Source: Lewinellaceae bacterium (GTDB lineage: Bacteria; Bacteroidota; Bacteroidia; Chitinophagales; Saprospiraceae). Taken from it: DNA of 64,000 nt. Of the stretch, positions 17,013-25,692 are shown in pieces. Numbering within the stretch: position 1 is the stretch's first letter; each line of letters opens with the position of its first letter. The notes beneath the pieces are model-generated. The model was not told where the DNA came from and searched no databases. It worked only from the letters and a program-made list of their open reading frames with translations. The stretch covers positions 1-64,000 of the forward strand of contig JAHELJ010000002.1 of NCBI GenBank assembly GCA_024644235.1. The letters run 5' to 3'. Made by a program: the position numbers and the translations under genes.

Positions 17013-19757
17013 ATGAACTACACCTGCAAAGATGGTTGCAGATGGCTCCAAATTTTAGGAGTTCTTTCTGGCTTGGCTGTAACGTTGCCCGTCCATGGCC
17101 AGGCTGACCTTACCAGACCTGTGACGGGTACGTTTACTGATATCACCGTAGTAGAGTTTATGGAGATCCTGGAAACCAGGTACCAGACAAAGTTTTACTA
17201 TGATCCTTCCAAAATTCCGTATTACCGGCTAACATTTGACTTCAATGGGGAACCCCTGTACCGGGCATTGACCAGGTTTTTAGATGGCAGCAATTTGGAT
17301 GTCATCAAGTTTGGAAATGGTATCGTTCTGGCAAATAAGCATGTAAGTACGCGATCCTCGATTGAAAAACTGATCGAAAACTGGGAAAGCGGAGAATTTA
17401 CTAAACCCATATCCTATGAACCCCTAAGGATGGATTTGACACTTGGAGATTCGACTGCTCCTGATGCGGAAAATTTGAACTTCTCAGGAAGCGTCAGAGA
17501 TAAATACACCCAGGAGGGGATCGTTGGTGTCGTGATTCAAAATCAGTTGACCGGTCTTGGAACCGTAACCGATGAAAATGGGAAATTCGAGCTGCAAGGA
17601 TCACCCGGTAACTATCAATATCTGATTTCTTACCTCGGATATCAACCCATCAACCTAGAGCTGGGATGGTATGCCGACGGACAAATGGACTTTGAAATGC
17701 AAGTCTGGGCTCTTAACCTGTCGGAGGTGGTTGTGGAAGCCACTGCCGTGCAAAATAAGATTTATGAAACCCAGATTGGAGTGGAGGCCTTGAGTGTGCA
17801 GGATATCAGAGAATTACCGTCTTTTCTGGGAGAAGCTGACGTTCTAAAAAGCCTTGAACAATTGCCAGGTGTGAGCACTGTGGGAGAAGCGAGTGCAGGA
17901 TTCAACGTGCGGGGAGGCAACATTGATCAAAATCTGGTGATGTTGGATGATGCCATTTTATTTAATGCGAGCCATGTATTGGGGCTTTTCTCGATTTTTA
18001 ATGCCGACGCGGTTCGTAATGTTTCCCTTTACAAGGGGAACATCCCGGCACAATATGGTGGCAGATTGTCTTCGGTGTTGCAGGTGGAATCAAAAGATGC
18101 CAATACAAAAAGGTGGCAGGGCAGGGGAGGAATCGGCCTGGCCAGCAGCAGATTAGTAATGGATGGACCCCTTGGAGAAAGTACCGCTTTGCTGGTTGGT
18201 CTCAGAAGCTCTTATTCCAACTGGTTGCTACGAAGAGTTCGTAAATCAAGTGTGAGAGACAGTAGGGCATATTTTGGGGATGCACTATTAAAAATCAATC
18301 ATCAATTCAATGACGAACACTCAGTTAGCATTTCAACGTACCTGAGCCATGACTTTTTTCAATTCACTGATGAGTTTGGCTACAGTTGGACTACATGGCT
18401 CGGCAATCTCAAATGGCGTTACCTGATTAATAACAACACCTCATTGTCTACCAGTGTAATTTCCGGCACATACGATAGCAATCAATTTGTACCGCAAGGA
18501 GATGATGCCTTCGATCTGTTCAATGGGATTTCATTCCTGAAGGTGAAGTCAAACCTCAGCTTCCAAAATGAGAATCACTTTTTCAACACTGGGATTGAAG
18601 CAATTAGCTTAGATATGGATCCTGAGCGTATTCAACCATACAGCATTCGCTCCTCGATAAATTCAAGTTCTCTCCCAAAAGATCAAGGGATGGAGCTAGG
18701 GGTATATATCAATGACGAAATCAACATTTCTCCCCGTATCTCTTTTTCTGCAGGAATCCGCTTTAGCTACTATGCTGCCCTTGGACCAATGACTACACGG
18801 AAGTATCGGGATGGGCTTCCCAGAACTCCTGAAAATGTAATCGGAACTGAGGTTTTCGACAAGAATGATAAGATAGCATCATATCAGGGCCTTGAGCCGA
18901 GGTTCTCGATTAGCTATCGTATAGACGATCGTCAGGCGGTAAAATTCTCTTATAATCGGGTAAAACAGTATATCCACCTGGTAAGCAGTACCGCCACATC
19001 CACGCCGGTGGACATTTGGCAATTAAGCAATGATTACTTGCAACCTCAGAATTCTTCTAATTTTTCTGCAGGATATTTTAGAAAACTGGCCGATGACTGG
19101 GATGTATCGGTCGAAGGTTTTTATAAGGAACTAACAGACCTTCCGCTTTTCAAAGATCTGGCCTCATTACTACTTAATGAAGAATTAGAAACCGAAATCG
19201 TACCTGGTATTGGCAGATCATATGGTGCAGAGTTCAGCCTTGTACGGAGTCTGGGTGAGGTAAGTGGTCATCTTGCCTATACATTTAGTCGAAGTGAAGC
19301 AAGGTCGATCAGTTCTCACCTGACAGAACAGATTGACAATAATCAATGGCACTTTTCTCAATTCGATCAACCCCATCAGCTCAATATTCAATTTAAATAT
19401 GAAATGGATCCGGTCCACCATGTGCAGTTTGGGTTTGCTTACAAGACAGGTCGTCCCATTACCGTTCCTGTGTCAAACTATGAAGTTCAGGGGGTACTGA
19501 TTACCCATTATTCAGGTCGAAACCTCTTTAGAGTGCCAGCATATCATCGTTTTGATATCGGTTATACGGTAGACAAGAGTAAAGCAAAATTAAAAGGACT
19601 CAGAAGCAGCTGGACCGTGTCCTTCTATAACTTGTATGGGAGAAAAAATGCCTTCTCAATCTACTTCCGAAGGGACAGCCGAAATATACAAAGGGCCTAC
19701 AAGCTTTCAGTCTTAGGTGCTACATTCCCCTCATTAACCTGGAATTTCATGTGGTGA
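17013..19757 (+). CDS. TonB-dependent outer-membrane receptor with N-terminal STN signalling domain
   Basis: 914 residues from ATG 17013 (TTG 17004 is also open). Signal peptide, then an STN domain (about 35-110; VEFMEILETRYQTKFYYD), a carboxypeptidase-regulatory-like beta-sandwich (about 155-230; GSVRDKYTQEGIVGVVIQN), a plug (about 240-370; FNVRGGNIDQNLVMLDDA) and a 22-strand-type barrel ending in TFPSLTWNFMW with a terminal aromatic. STN domains normally pass a ligand signal to a FecR-type anti-sigma factor. None is found in this window. Four bases (including the stop) overlap the DUF4249 gene downstream, so the two are translated together. Confidence 0.9.
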   Translation: MNYTCKDGCRWLQILGVLSGLAVTLPVHGQADLTRPVTGTFTDITVVEFMEILETRYQTKFYYDPSKIPYYRLTFDFNGEPLYRALTRFLDGSNLDVIKFGNGIVLANKHVSTRSSIEKLIENWESGEFTKPISYEPLRMDLTLGDSTAPDAENLNFSGSVRDKYTQEGIVGVVIQNQLTGLGTVTDENGKFELQGSPGNYQYLISYLGYQPINLELGWYADGQMDFEMQVWALNLSEVVVEATAVQNKIYETQIGVEALSVQDIRELPSFLGEADVLKSLEQLPGVSTVGEASAGFNVRGGNIDQNLVMLDDAILFNASHVLGLFSIFNADAVRNVSLYKGNIPAQYGGRLSSVLQVESKDANTKRWQGRGGIGLASSRLVMDGPLGESTALLVGLRSSYSNWLLRRVRKSSVRDSRAYFGDALLKINHQFNDEHSVSISTYLSHDFFQFTDEFGYSWTTWLGNLKWRYLINNNTSLSTSVISGTYDSNQFVPQGDDAFDLFNGISFLKVKSNLSFQNENHFFNTGIEAISLDMDPERIQPYSIRSSINSSSLPKDQGMELGVYINDEINISPRISFSAGIRFSYYAALGPMTTRKYRDGLPRTPENVIGTEVFDKNDKIASYQGLEPRFSISYRIDDRQAVKFSYNRVKQYIHLVSSTATSTPVDIWQLSNDYLQPQNSSNFSAGYFRKLADDWDVSVEGFYKELTDLPLFKDLASLLLNEELETEIVPGIGRSYGAEFSLVRSLGEVSGHLAYTFSRSEARSISSHLTEQIDNNQWHFSQFDQPHQLNIQFKYEMDPVHHVQFGFAYKTGRPITVPVSNYEVQGVLITHYSGRNLFRVPAYHRFDIGYTVDKSKAKLKGLRSSWTVSFYNLYGRKNAFSIYFRRDSRNIQRAYKLSVLGATFPSLTWNFMW

Positions 19758-20806
19758 AAAGGGCGATCGGCATACTGATCATCATTGGATGGATTGCCTG
19801 TGTGGAGCAGATCGATTTCAATGCTCCCGAACAAGTCGGGGTGTTGGTGGTAGATGGTCAGCTTTCTACCATTGAGGGTTCAAACACGATCAGATTGACC
19901 CGGACAGATGTATTGGGTAAGCGAGTCTTTCCGCCGGAAGTTGGAGCTATAATTACGGTTTTTGACGGAGAAGGCCGCAGTGAATCCTACCTCCCAATGG
20001 GAGAGGGACGTTATCAGCTGATGGGAGAGACGGTAGAAGTAGATGTTGGAGGCATCTATCATGTCAAGATTCAGACATCTGATGGCCAGAAGTATCAATC
20101 CATTCCCGAAACCATTCTGCCGGTACCCCCTGTAGATAGTTTGCACTTCGAGCTCTCAATCGAAGAAGTGTTGGTTGATGAAACGCGATTTCTGGAAAGA
20201 GGTTTCTTCAACCTTTTTGTGCATACCACGATGCCACTCGAGGAGGATAGACCATTGCTCAAATGGGATGTGGAACATGTCTTTCTATTATCAGAAATTG
20301 TCTGCAGTCCTTTGCACGCACCAAAGTCTTGCTACGTTACTCGTCCGATCAACCAGAGCAACGTGTTTGTTCTGGATGGTGCCACTTTGGAAAGCGCGAG
20401 CTCCTTTAGTGAGCAGCTTGTAAAACAAGACATTGACTTTGCATTTGGATTAGCGGCATCTTTCTACGTATCTCAGAAATCACTTTCGGAGGCAGCCTTC
20501 CGCTACTGGGACAATGTAGATCAGATTGTTAATAATGTAGGATCGATTTTCGACGCACCGCCTGCTGCTATTCCCGGCAACATCATTTGCACTTCCGATC
20601 CAGATCAAGAGGTTTTGGGTTATTTCGCATGTGTCGATGAAGTGCGGGCGCTACAGTTCGTAACCCGGGGAGATTTGCCAGAGGATTTCATTGAATTGCC
20701 CTTGTGCGGGTTGCCCGGATTGCCACCTCCTAATTTTGACCGGGCCTGCTGTAATTGCTTGCAACTCGAGAATAGCAGTACCCTCCGACCATTGTATTGG
20801 CCCTAG
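19751..20806 (+). CDS. DUF4249 lipoprotein, partner of the TonB receptor
   Basis: 351 residues starting at GTG 19751 or GTG 19754, inside the end of the receptor gene. The N-terminus IGILIIIGWIAC ends in a lipobox Cys at about 17, predicting an outer-membrane lipoprotein. The next segment (INFNAPEQVGVLVVDGQLS-like, NTIRLTRT) and the late cysteine-rich part (FDRACCNC) are typical of DUF4249 proteins encoded directly after CarboxypepD_reg-type TonB receptors. It probably forms the surface lid or capture subunit of the import complex, by analogy with SusD, although that role is inference. Confidence 0.85.
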   Translation: MVKRAIGILIIIGWIACVEQIDFNAPEQVGVLVVDGQLSTIEGSNTIRLTRTDVLGKRVFPPEVGAIITVFDGEGRSESYLPMGEGRYQLMGETVEVDVGGIYHVKIQTSDGQKYQSIPETILPVPPVDSLHFELSIEEVLVDETRFLERGFFNLFVHTTMPLEEDRPLLKWDVEHVFLLSEIVCSPLHAPKSCYVTRPINQSNVFVLDGATLESASSFSEQLVKQDIDFAFGLAASFYVSQKSLSEAAFRYWDNVDQIVNNVGSIFDAPPAAIPGNIICTSDPDQEVLGYFACVDEVRALQFVTRGDLPEDFIELPLCGLPGLPPPNFDRACCNCLQLENSSTLRPLYWP

Positions 20807-20808
20807 TT

Positions 20809-20964
20809 TCAGATAGCGTCAAGGGCCTTAACCAAAAAGGTCAAGACAAATGGGAGTGCCACCCAAAAGAATTCCGAGGCAAAAGCCAATAGCAGGACAA
20901 TAATCACAAAGGAGATCCCAAAATACATCCAATACTTCTTACTTGATTCATTTGTAGCAGTCAT
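20809..20964 (-). CDS. Small two-helix membrane protein, 51 residues
   Basis: Open frame from ATG 20964 to TGA 20809. It encodes a short polar N-terminus (MTATNESSKKYW) followed by two hydrophobic segments, YFGISFVIIVLLLAFASEFF and WVALPFVLTFLV, and ends KALDAI. Base composition and hydrophobicity are typical of a real membrane peptide. It is convergent with the DUF4249 gene, with only 2 bp between the stops, and divergent from the DUF763 gene. Function unknown. Confidence 0.7.
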   Translation of the reverse strand: MTATNESSKKYWMYFGISFVIIVLLLAFASEFFWVALPFVLTFLVKALDAI

Positions 20965-21062
20965 GCAGGTATTTTTTTGCCGCCGCAAACATATTGAATA
21001 AATTCCAAAGATTTGAAATATCAGAATCGACAGTGCCTCAGAAGATTACTTACCTTCCATAG

Positions 21063-22304
21063 ATGAAACGCTCCGGATTCACCGATTTACCACTCCATGG
21101 AGGAAGGGTTCCCGCCTGGTTGCATCGAAGAATGGCCAAGCTGGGCCGGGCCATTGTGGAAGTCATGGTGGCAGATTTTGGTGCTGATGAAGTTCTTCGA
21201 CGATTGAGTGATCCCTTCTGGTTTCAGTCCTTCGGGGCGGTGCTTGGAATGGATTGGCATTCATCCGGCATCACTACTTCGGTCATGGGTGCCCTGAAAA
21301 CATCTCTTAATCCGATCTCACATGATCTGGGAATATTTGTCTGTGGCGGACGGGGAAGGCATTCCAGACAAACTCCAAATGAATTAGTTCAAATCGCTGA
21401 TCGTGAAGGTCTTAGGGGAGCTGAACTGGTGAGATCAAGTCGTTTGAGTGCCAAGATCGATAATACTGCTCTTCAGGATGGGTTCCAGTTATATCTGCAC
21501 TCTTTTGTGGTAACAAAATCTGGTGAATGGACCGTCATTCAACAAGGAATGAGTGACGCATCAGCCACAGCTCGGCGTTATCATTGGCATTCCCTTAATA
21601 TTAAGAGTTTCATTGAGGAGCCTCATTCCAGTATCTATGGTGAAAACATGGGGCAGATATTGAACTTGGTCCATAAGGATGCCGCCCGTTCCCGTCAGGG
21701 TATTCTCGACATAGCTCGTGAAGAGCCAATCCGGATGACCCAGGAAATAAAGCATTTAAATATGCCTGCTCATCACGATGTACAGGTGAAAGACATTGAT
21801 TTGAAAAGACTGGGAGCAGTTTTGTATCTGGCCCATGAAAGCGGAATATCTGGTTTTGAAGATCTTCTTCTCACCAGGGGATTGGGACCACGCACTTTGC
21901 AATCTTTAGCTCTGGTGAGTGAAGTGATATATGGAACACCTACCCGATTTAGCGATCCTGCACGCTTTTCCTTTGCTCACGGTGGTAAAGATGGGCATCC
22001 TTTTCCAGTACCGCTTAAGGTGTATGATGAAACTATCAAAGTGCTTAACGATTGTCTAAGTAAAGCAAAGGTGGACATTTCCGAAAAGAAACACAGCTTC
22101 AGAAAGCTTCACACTATTGCCAAATCATTGGAATCTGATCTAAATCCAGACTCAGGAAAGTTTCAGGAACTGATTGAGTGGGAGAGAGCCAATTCTCCCA
22201 AGTATGGGGGAAGGACAGTCTTTGATGACAAAACAATTCGTCAAAATAAAGGAACCGATTCGGGCGAATCGGTTCGCAGAAATAACCAACTGGAGCTATT
22301 TTGA
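21063..22304 (+). CDS. DUF763 domain-containing protein
   Basis: 413 residues that open directly with the DUF763 signature (RSGFTDLPLHGGRVPAWL). Conserved features include GMDWHSSGITTSVMGALK (about 60-78), FVCGGRGRHSRQTP, SRLSAKIDNTALQDGFQLY and FAHGGKDGHPFPVP. DUF763 is widespread in archaea and scattered in bacteria. It has no assigned activity; a nucleic-acid or nucleotide role has been suggested from genomic context only. There is no signal peptide. The last 17 codons contain a perfect inverted repeat (see 22253). Confidence 0.85.
   Translation: MKRSGFTDLPLHGGRVPAWLHRRMAKLGRAIVEVMVADFGADEVLRRLSDPFWFQSFGAVLGMDWHSSGITTSVMGALKTSLNPISHDLGIFVCGGRGRHSRQTPNELVQIADREGLRGAELVRSSRLSAKIDNTALQDGFQLYLHSFVVTKSGEWTVIQQGMSDASATARRYHWHSLNIKSFIEEPHSSIYGENMGQILNLVHKDAARSRQGILDIAREEPIRMTQEIKHLNMPAHHDVQVKDIDLKRLGAVLYLAHESGISGFEDLLLTRGLGPRTLQSLALVSEVIYGTPTRFSDPARFSFAHGGKDGHPFPVPLKVYDETIKVLNDCLSKAKVDISEKKHSFRKLHTIAKSLESDLNPDSGKFQELIEWERANSPKYGGRTVFDDKTIRQNKGTDSGESVRRNNQLELF
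22253..22274. repeat. Perfect 10-bp inverted repeat in the 3' end of the DUF763 gene
   Basis: AACCGATTCG (22253-22262) and CGAATCGGTT (22265-22274) are separated by GG. It is coding (the NKGTDSGESVRRN region), 30 bp before the stop, with no T-run after it. It could be an mRNA hairpin or a protein-binding site. Confidence 0.6.
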
Positions 22305-22482
22305 AGTTGGTATTGTGATAACTCTTTCATGTGCACCAGTCACCGGAGCACATTGAATTCACCCTCTGCAAACGATGAAATAAAAAGTAAGAATTGTAAC
22401 AGGTTTCATTCGCTTACTTGGGTCGAAAGACTAGCAATTGGTCCTTCCTGGTAACAATTTAACACTTCTGACCAATAAAGAC

Positions 22483-22505
22483 AATCCCAGTAAGTGGGTT
22501 TTTTA
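22483..22505 (+). terminator. Weak hairpin plus T-run downstream of DUF763
   Basis: AATCCCA and TGGGTTT (one mismatch) flank a GTAAG loop and run into six Ts. It lies between the convergent DUF763 and M48 genes. The stem is only four to six bp, so this is a tentative plus-strand terminator. Confidence 0.4.
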
Positions 22506-22510
22506 GTCCA

Positions 22511-23953
22511 CTACTTTACCACGATCTTGATATACTGACCAGCTGAGACCTGATCCTTTAGGTCCAATCCATTGATTAAAGCCAACTCCCGGTGCCGGTC
22601 ACTTGGAATGCGGTAGTCCTCCAATGCCGATTGAAATGTGCCACTTTTACTCAGGCGTTTTATGCTGATTCTTTCTGGTTTGACATTGATCTTTGAAGCA
22701 TCACGCAACACTTTAAAATTGCGCATCGTCTGATTGAAAGAAGGCAAATATTTCTCAAAATCAGTGGGAAGGCTCACCCCGTGGAACGTATATATCAAAC
22801 CGTTATAGGAGATCAGATATGTTAGCAGGCGGATACTTTCGTTGGTCTGCTGGTTGGTTTGATCGGCCACCATAGCATAGGCATCCATACCATTTAGCGA
22901 AAGCTTTTTTTGCTCGACTACAGTTAGAGAATACTTTTCTACAATTGTTTGAGCAGCTTCTTCCAGCGAATTGGCCTGAGTCAGCGTGAGGATCATCAGT
23001 GCTTTTCCGTCTTTCGGTGCCATCTGAACCTGCTGTGGAGTATTAACTGTCCGCCATGCATTGGGTATTGGGAAGTAGAATTTCAGTTCCGGATGATAGA
23101 AGGTGTTGTTTTCCACATAGCCTTGTTTGGGATCTTCACCGTAGATGATCCCGTCTATCATCTGGAGATAACTGTCGCGATTCACTTTAAAAGTCATTCC
23201 CGGATGCTGAGCCTGAGCTTGCTCTGCCAATTCCCCCACTCTCTGAAATCTATTCAGGGGATCTGGATGGGTAGACAGGAAGGTAGGAAGAGTCTCAGAC
23301 TCCGTTCCTGTCCGCATATTATTCAAGGTCTGAAAGAAATTGGCCATATGCCGGGCATCATATCCAATTTCAGTCGAATACTCGACACCCAGTTCATCAG
23401 ATTGCGATTCATGGTCTCTACTGTTTTTTAAGAAGAGCAATTGCATCGCCTGCATTCCTTCGTTAGCAAACTGTCGGAAAGCGGGAGATACGATCAGGCC
23501 GCCGATCAACAAGATTTGTCCCAGAGTTTGCTGTGTCTGCTGAATGGCACCATGCCTGGCGGTGACGTGCCCAATTTCGTGACCCAAGACCCCAGCAAAT
23601 TCTGCCTCATTGCTGAAGTGGGCAAGGATTCCTCTCGTGAAATATATGTAGCCTCCTGGCAGAGCAAAGGCGTTCACAACGGGGGAATCCAGGATCTTAA
23701 ATTCGTAATTGAGATGGGGCCTATGAGAAATCTTGGCCATTTGCTGACCTTTTTCATTTATGAAGTTCTGCAGTTGTTGATCCTGGTAAAGTCCATACAT
23801 AGCCACAATACTTGGATCAGCTTGCTTTCCGAGAGCAATTTCCTGCTCCTCAGACATAAAAACGAGTTGTTTTTTACCAGTAACGGGATTAACACTGCAC
23901 GCACTTACAGCTAAAAACAGACTGGTGAAGACAAAGAGGGAATAATTTTTCAT
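22511..23953 (-). CDS. M48 family zinc metalloprotease lipoprotein (BepA/LoiP-like)
   Basis: 480 residues. A lipobox (LFLAVSAC, Cys at about 19) predicts a periplasm-facing lipoprotein. The M48 active site GHEIGHVTARH has HExxH at about 125-129 and the third ligand in the SDELGVEY helix (about 185). FALPGGYIYFTRG upstream is family-typical. The region from about 250 to 415 is a Bacteroidota-type extension. The C-terminus (RELALINGLDLKDQVSAGQ-like) resembles a LysM-type repeat. It is probably an outer-membrane protein quality-control protease. Monocistronic. Confidence 0.9.
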   Translation of the reverse strand: MKNYSLFVFTSLFLAVSACSVNPVTGKKQLVFMSEEQEIALGKQADPSIVAMYGLYQDQQLQNFINEKGQQMAKISHRPHLNYEFKILDSPVVNAFALPGGYIYFTRGILAHFSNEAEFAGVLGHEIGHVTARHGAIQQTQQTLGQILLIGGLIVSPAFRQFANEGMQAMQLLFLKNSRDHESQSDELGVEYSTEIGYDARHMANFFQTLNNMRTGTESETLPTFLSTHPDPLNRFQRVGELAEQAQAQHPGMTFKVNRDSYLQMIDGIIYGEDPKQGYVENNTFYHPELKFYFPIPNAWRTVNTPQQVQMAPKDGKALMILTLTQANSLEEAAQTIVEKYSLTVVEQKKLSLNGMDAYAMVADQTNQQTNESIRLLTYLISYNGLIYTFHGVSLPTDFEKYLPSFNQTMRNFKVLRDASKINVKPERISIKRLSKSGTFQSALEDYRIPSDRHRELALINGLDLKDQVSAGQYIKIVVK

Positions 23954-24013
23954 AATAAGAAGACCTGAAATTTTAGTTGATAAGGATTAAGGAAATCATA
24001 ATATTATAACGAA

Positions 24014-25573
24014 CTACTCTTTCTTCAAGACTTTTCCGGCTCTCACATCTTGAAACGTACCCTCTGCCACGGCTACTGTACCATTGATAATGACGTAATT
24101 TATCCCCAAAGGGTACTGATGAGGATCTTCAAAGGTGGCTTGATCCTTCACCACCTCGGGATCAAATATCGTGATATCAGCCCAATTTCCATCGCTGAGA
24201 ACTCCACGAGATGTAAGACCCAACATGGCTGCCGGTAGAGATGTCATTTTTCGGATAGCCTCTTCCAGCGTCAATATTCGCTTTTCTCTTACATAGTGGC
24301 CTAGTACACGCGGAAATGTGCCGTAAGCACGTGGATGAGGATGGCCCTGGCCATATTGAGTCAGTCGACCGTCTGAAGCAATCATTGTGAATGGATGCTG
24401 CAAGATTCGTTCAACATCTCCCTCATCCATTACATGAAAAATGCAATTCGCTCCCCGGTGCAATTGAATTTCAATAACCATGTCAGCGCCATTTTCAACC
24501 GTCGGCTCTATACCTCTAAATTCAAGCAGGTCGTGCAGTGTTTTACCGGTCATTTCAGGTACCCAATCGATTTTGGCAAACTGGATGAGCCGGAGGTCAT
24601 TTCCGCCCCGGTCGTTGATGATATTGAAAATGATTCCTCTTTTTATGCTGTCCCTCAGAAGCGGGTCTTCACAGCGTATCGCAAATTGATCTCTGGGCCC
24701 TTCCAATGCCCAAGGAGGTATGATCACCCTAAGGCCTGTGTGACTTGCGGTATAAGGGTACTGATCCATCACCACATCCAGTCCTCTCCTTCGGGCAGCA
24801 TCAACCATCGCCAATGTCTTCTCACTAGCTCCCCACATAGGCTGCCCAATCACCTTGTGGTGGGTGAGAACTACCGGTATTCGAGCTTCTTCTGCAATAA
24901 GGATAGCCTCCTCTACGGCATGCAATAGTCCAAGCCCTTCCTCCCTTAAATGGGAGGTGTAAATACCTCCTTTAGCAGCAGCCACTCGGGCCAAAGCAAT
25001 GATCTCATCTGTTTTGGCAAAGGTACCCGGCAAATATTTGAGCCCAGTGGACATTCCAAAGGCCCCTTGATTAATACTACTGCCTATCAGGACCCCCATG
25101 CTATCTAACTCAACTTGGGTCGGAGCCCGGTTTACCAGGCCCATGACATGGTTACGAACGGTGTTATGCCCAATTAGGTATCCTACATTCAATCCAGTCC
25201 CGGTCATGGATAGCGTGTCTAGGTAAGACTGAATCGGGAATGGAGATCCTCCATCAGGTCCTCCCAGGGCAGTAGTCACACCCTGTCGGATATGGCTCTC
25301 AGCATCCGGATAGAGTGCAAGTGGCTCAAGGTGAGCATGAAGATCAATAAATCCAGGGCACACCACCTGTCCTTGTGCATTGATTTCCAGGTCTGCTTTG
25401 GCCTTAATCCTGGGGGCGATTTTGACAATTTTTTGGTCATGAATAGCAATGTCTAGAATTTCAGATGGTCCGCCCAGACCATCATTAACGTCTCCACCAC
25501 GAATGATGATGTCATAAGCCGGTGTGCATTGGAAAAGAATCAAAGCAGTCACCAACAAGAATACTAATCGCAT
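24014..25573 (-). CDS. D-aminoacylase-like metal-dependent amidohydrolase
   Basis: 519 residues. A signal peptide or lipobox (LILFQC, Cys at about 16) is followed by the amidohydrolase beta-sandwich (IIRGGDVNDGLGG), the metal HxH motif in GFIDLHAHLEP (about 76-86), further His ligands in VVLTHHKVIG and the late Asp in MIASDGR. The overall plan fits N-acyl-D-amino-acid deacylases. The zinc-bridging Cys of classical D-aminoacylase (TGNCG region) is replaced by ALGGPDGGSP, so substrate and metal arrangement may differ. It is probably exported, acting on peptides or acylated amino acids. Confidence 0.85.
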   Translation of the reverse strand: MRLVFLLVTALILFQCTPAYDIIIRGGDVNDGLGGPSEILDIAIHDQKIVKIAPRIKAKADLEINAQGQVVCPGFIDLHAHLEPLALYPDAESHIRQGVTTALGGPDGGSPFPIQSYLDTLSMTGTGLNVGYLIGHNTVRNHVMGLVNRAPTQVELDSMGVLIGSSINQGAFGMSTGLKYLPGTFAKTDEIIALARVAAAKGGIYTSHLREEGLGLLHAVEEAILIAEEARIPVVLTHHKVIGQPMWGASEKTLAMVDAARRRGLDVVMDQYPYTASHTGLRVIIPPWALEGPRDQFAIRCEDPLLRDSIKRGIIFNIINDRGGNDLRLIQFAKIDWVPEMTGKTLHDLLEFRGIEPTVENGADMVIEIQLHRGANCIFHVMDEGDVERILQHPFTMIASDGRLTQYGQGHPHPRAYGTFPRVLGHYVREKRILTLEEAIRKMTSLPAAMLGLTSRGVLSDGNWADITIFDPEVVKDQATFEDPHQYPLGINYVIINGTVAVAEGTFQDVRAGKVLKKE

Positions 25574-25692
25574 GTCCAGCTCCCTTTAGCGGAAATGTAA
25601 GGAATATCTGACGCACCCTTAAATTACTCTCTTTGTGCCGGCCCGGATAAATGTATCTAAGAACCGTATTTTTGCCGGTAGATTGAATTCAA

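Noticed and set aside
22377-22510. Possible tRNA-like or small RNA between DUF763 and M48
   Set aside because: No cloverleaf or conserved T-arm; only a weak terminator hairpin was seen.
23441-23914. 157-codon plus-strand open frame
   Set aside because: Lies antisense within the M48 protease gene, whose motifs are unambiguous.
24395-24928. 177-codon plus-strand open frame
   Set aside because: Antisense to the amidohydrolase gene, with low-quality composition.
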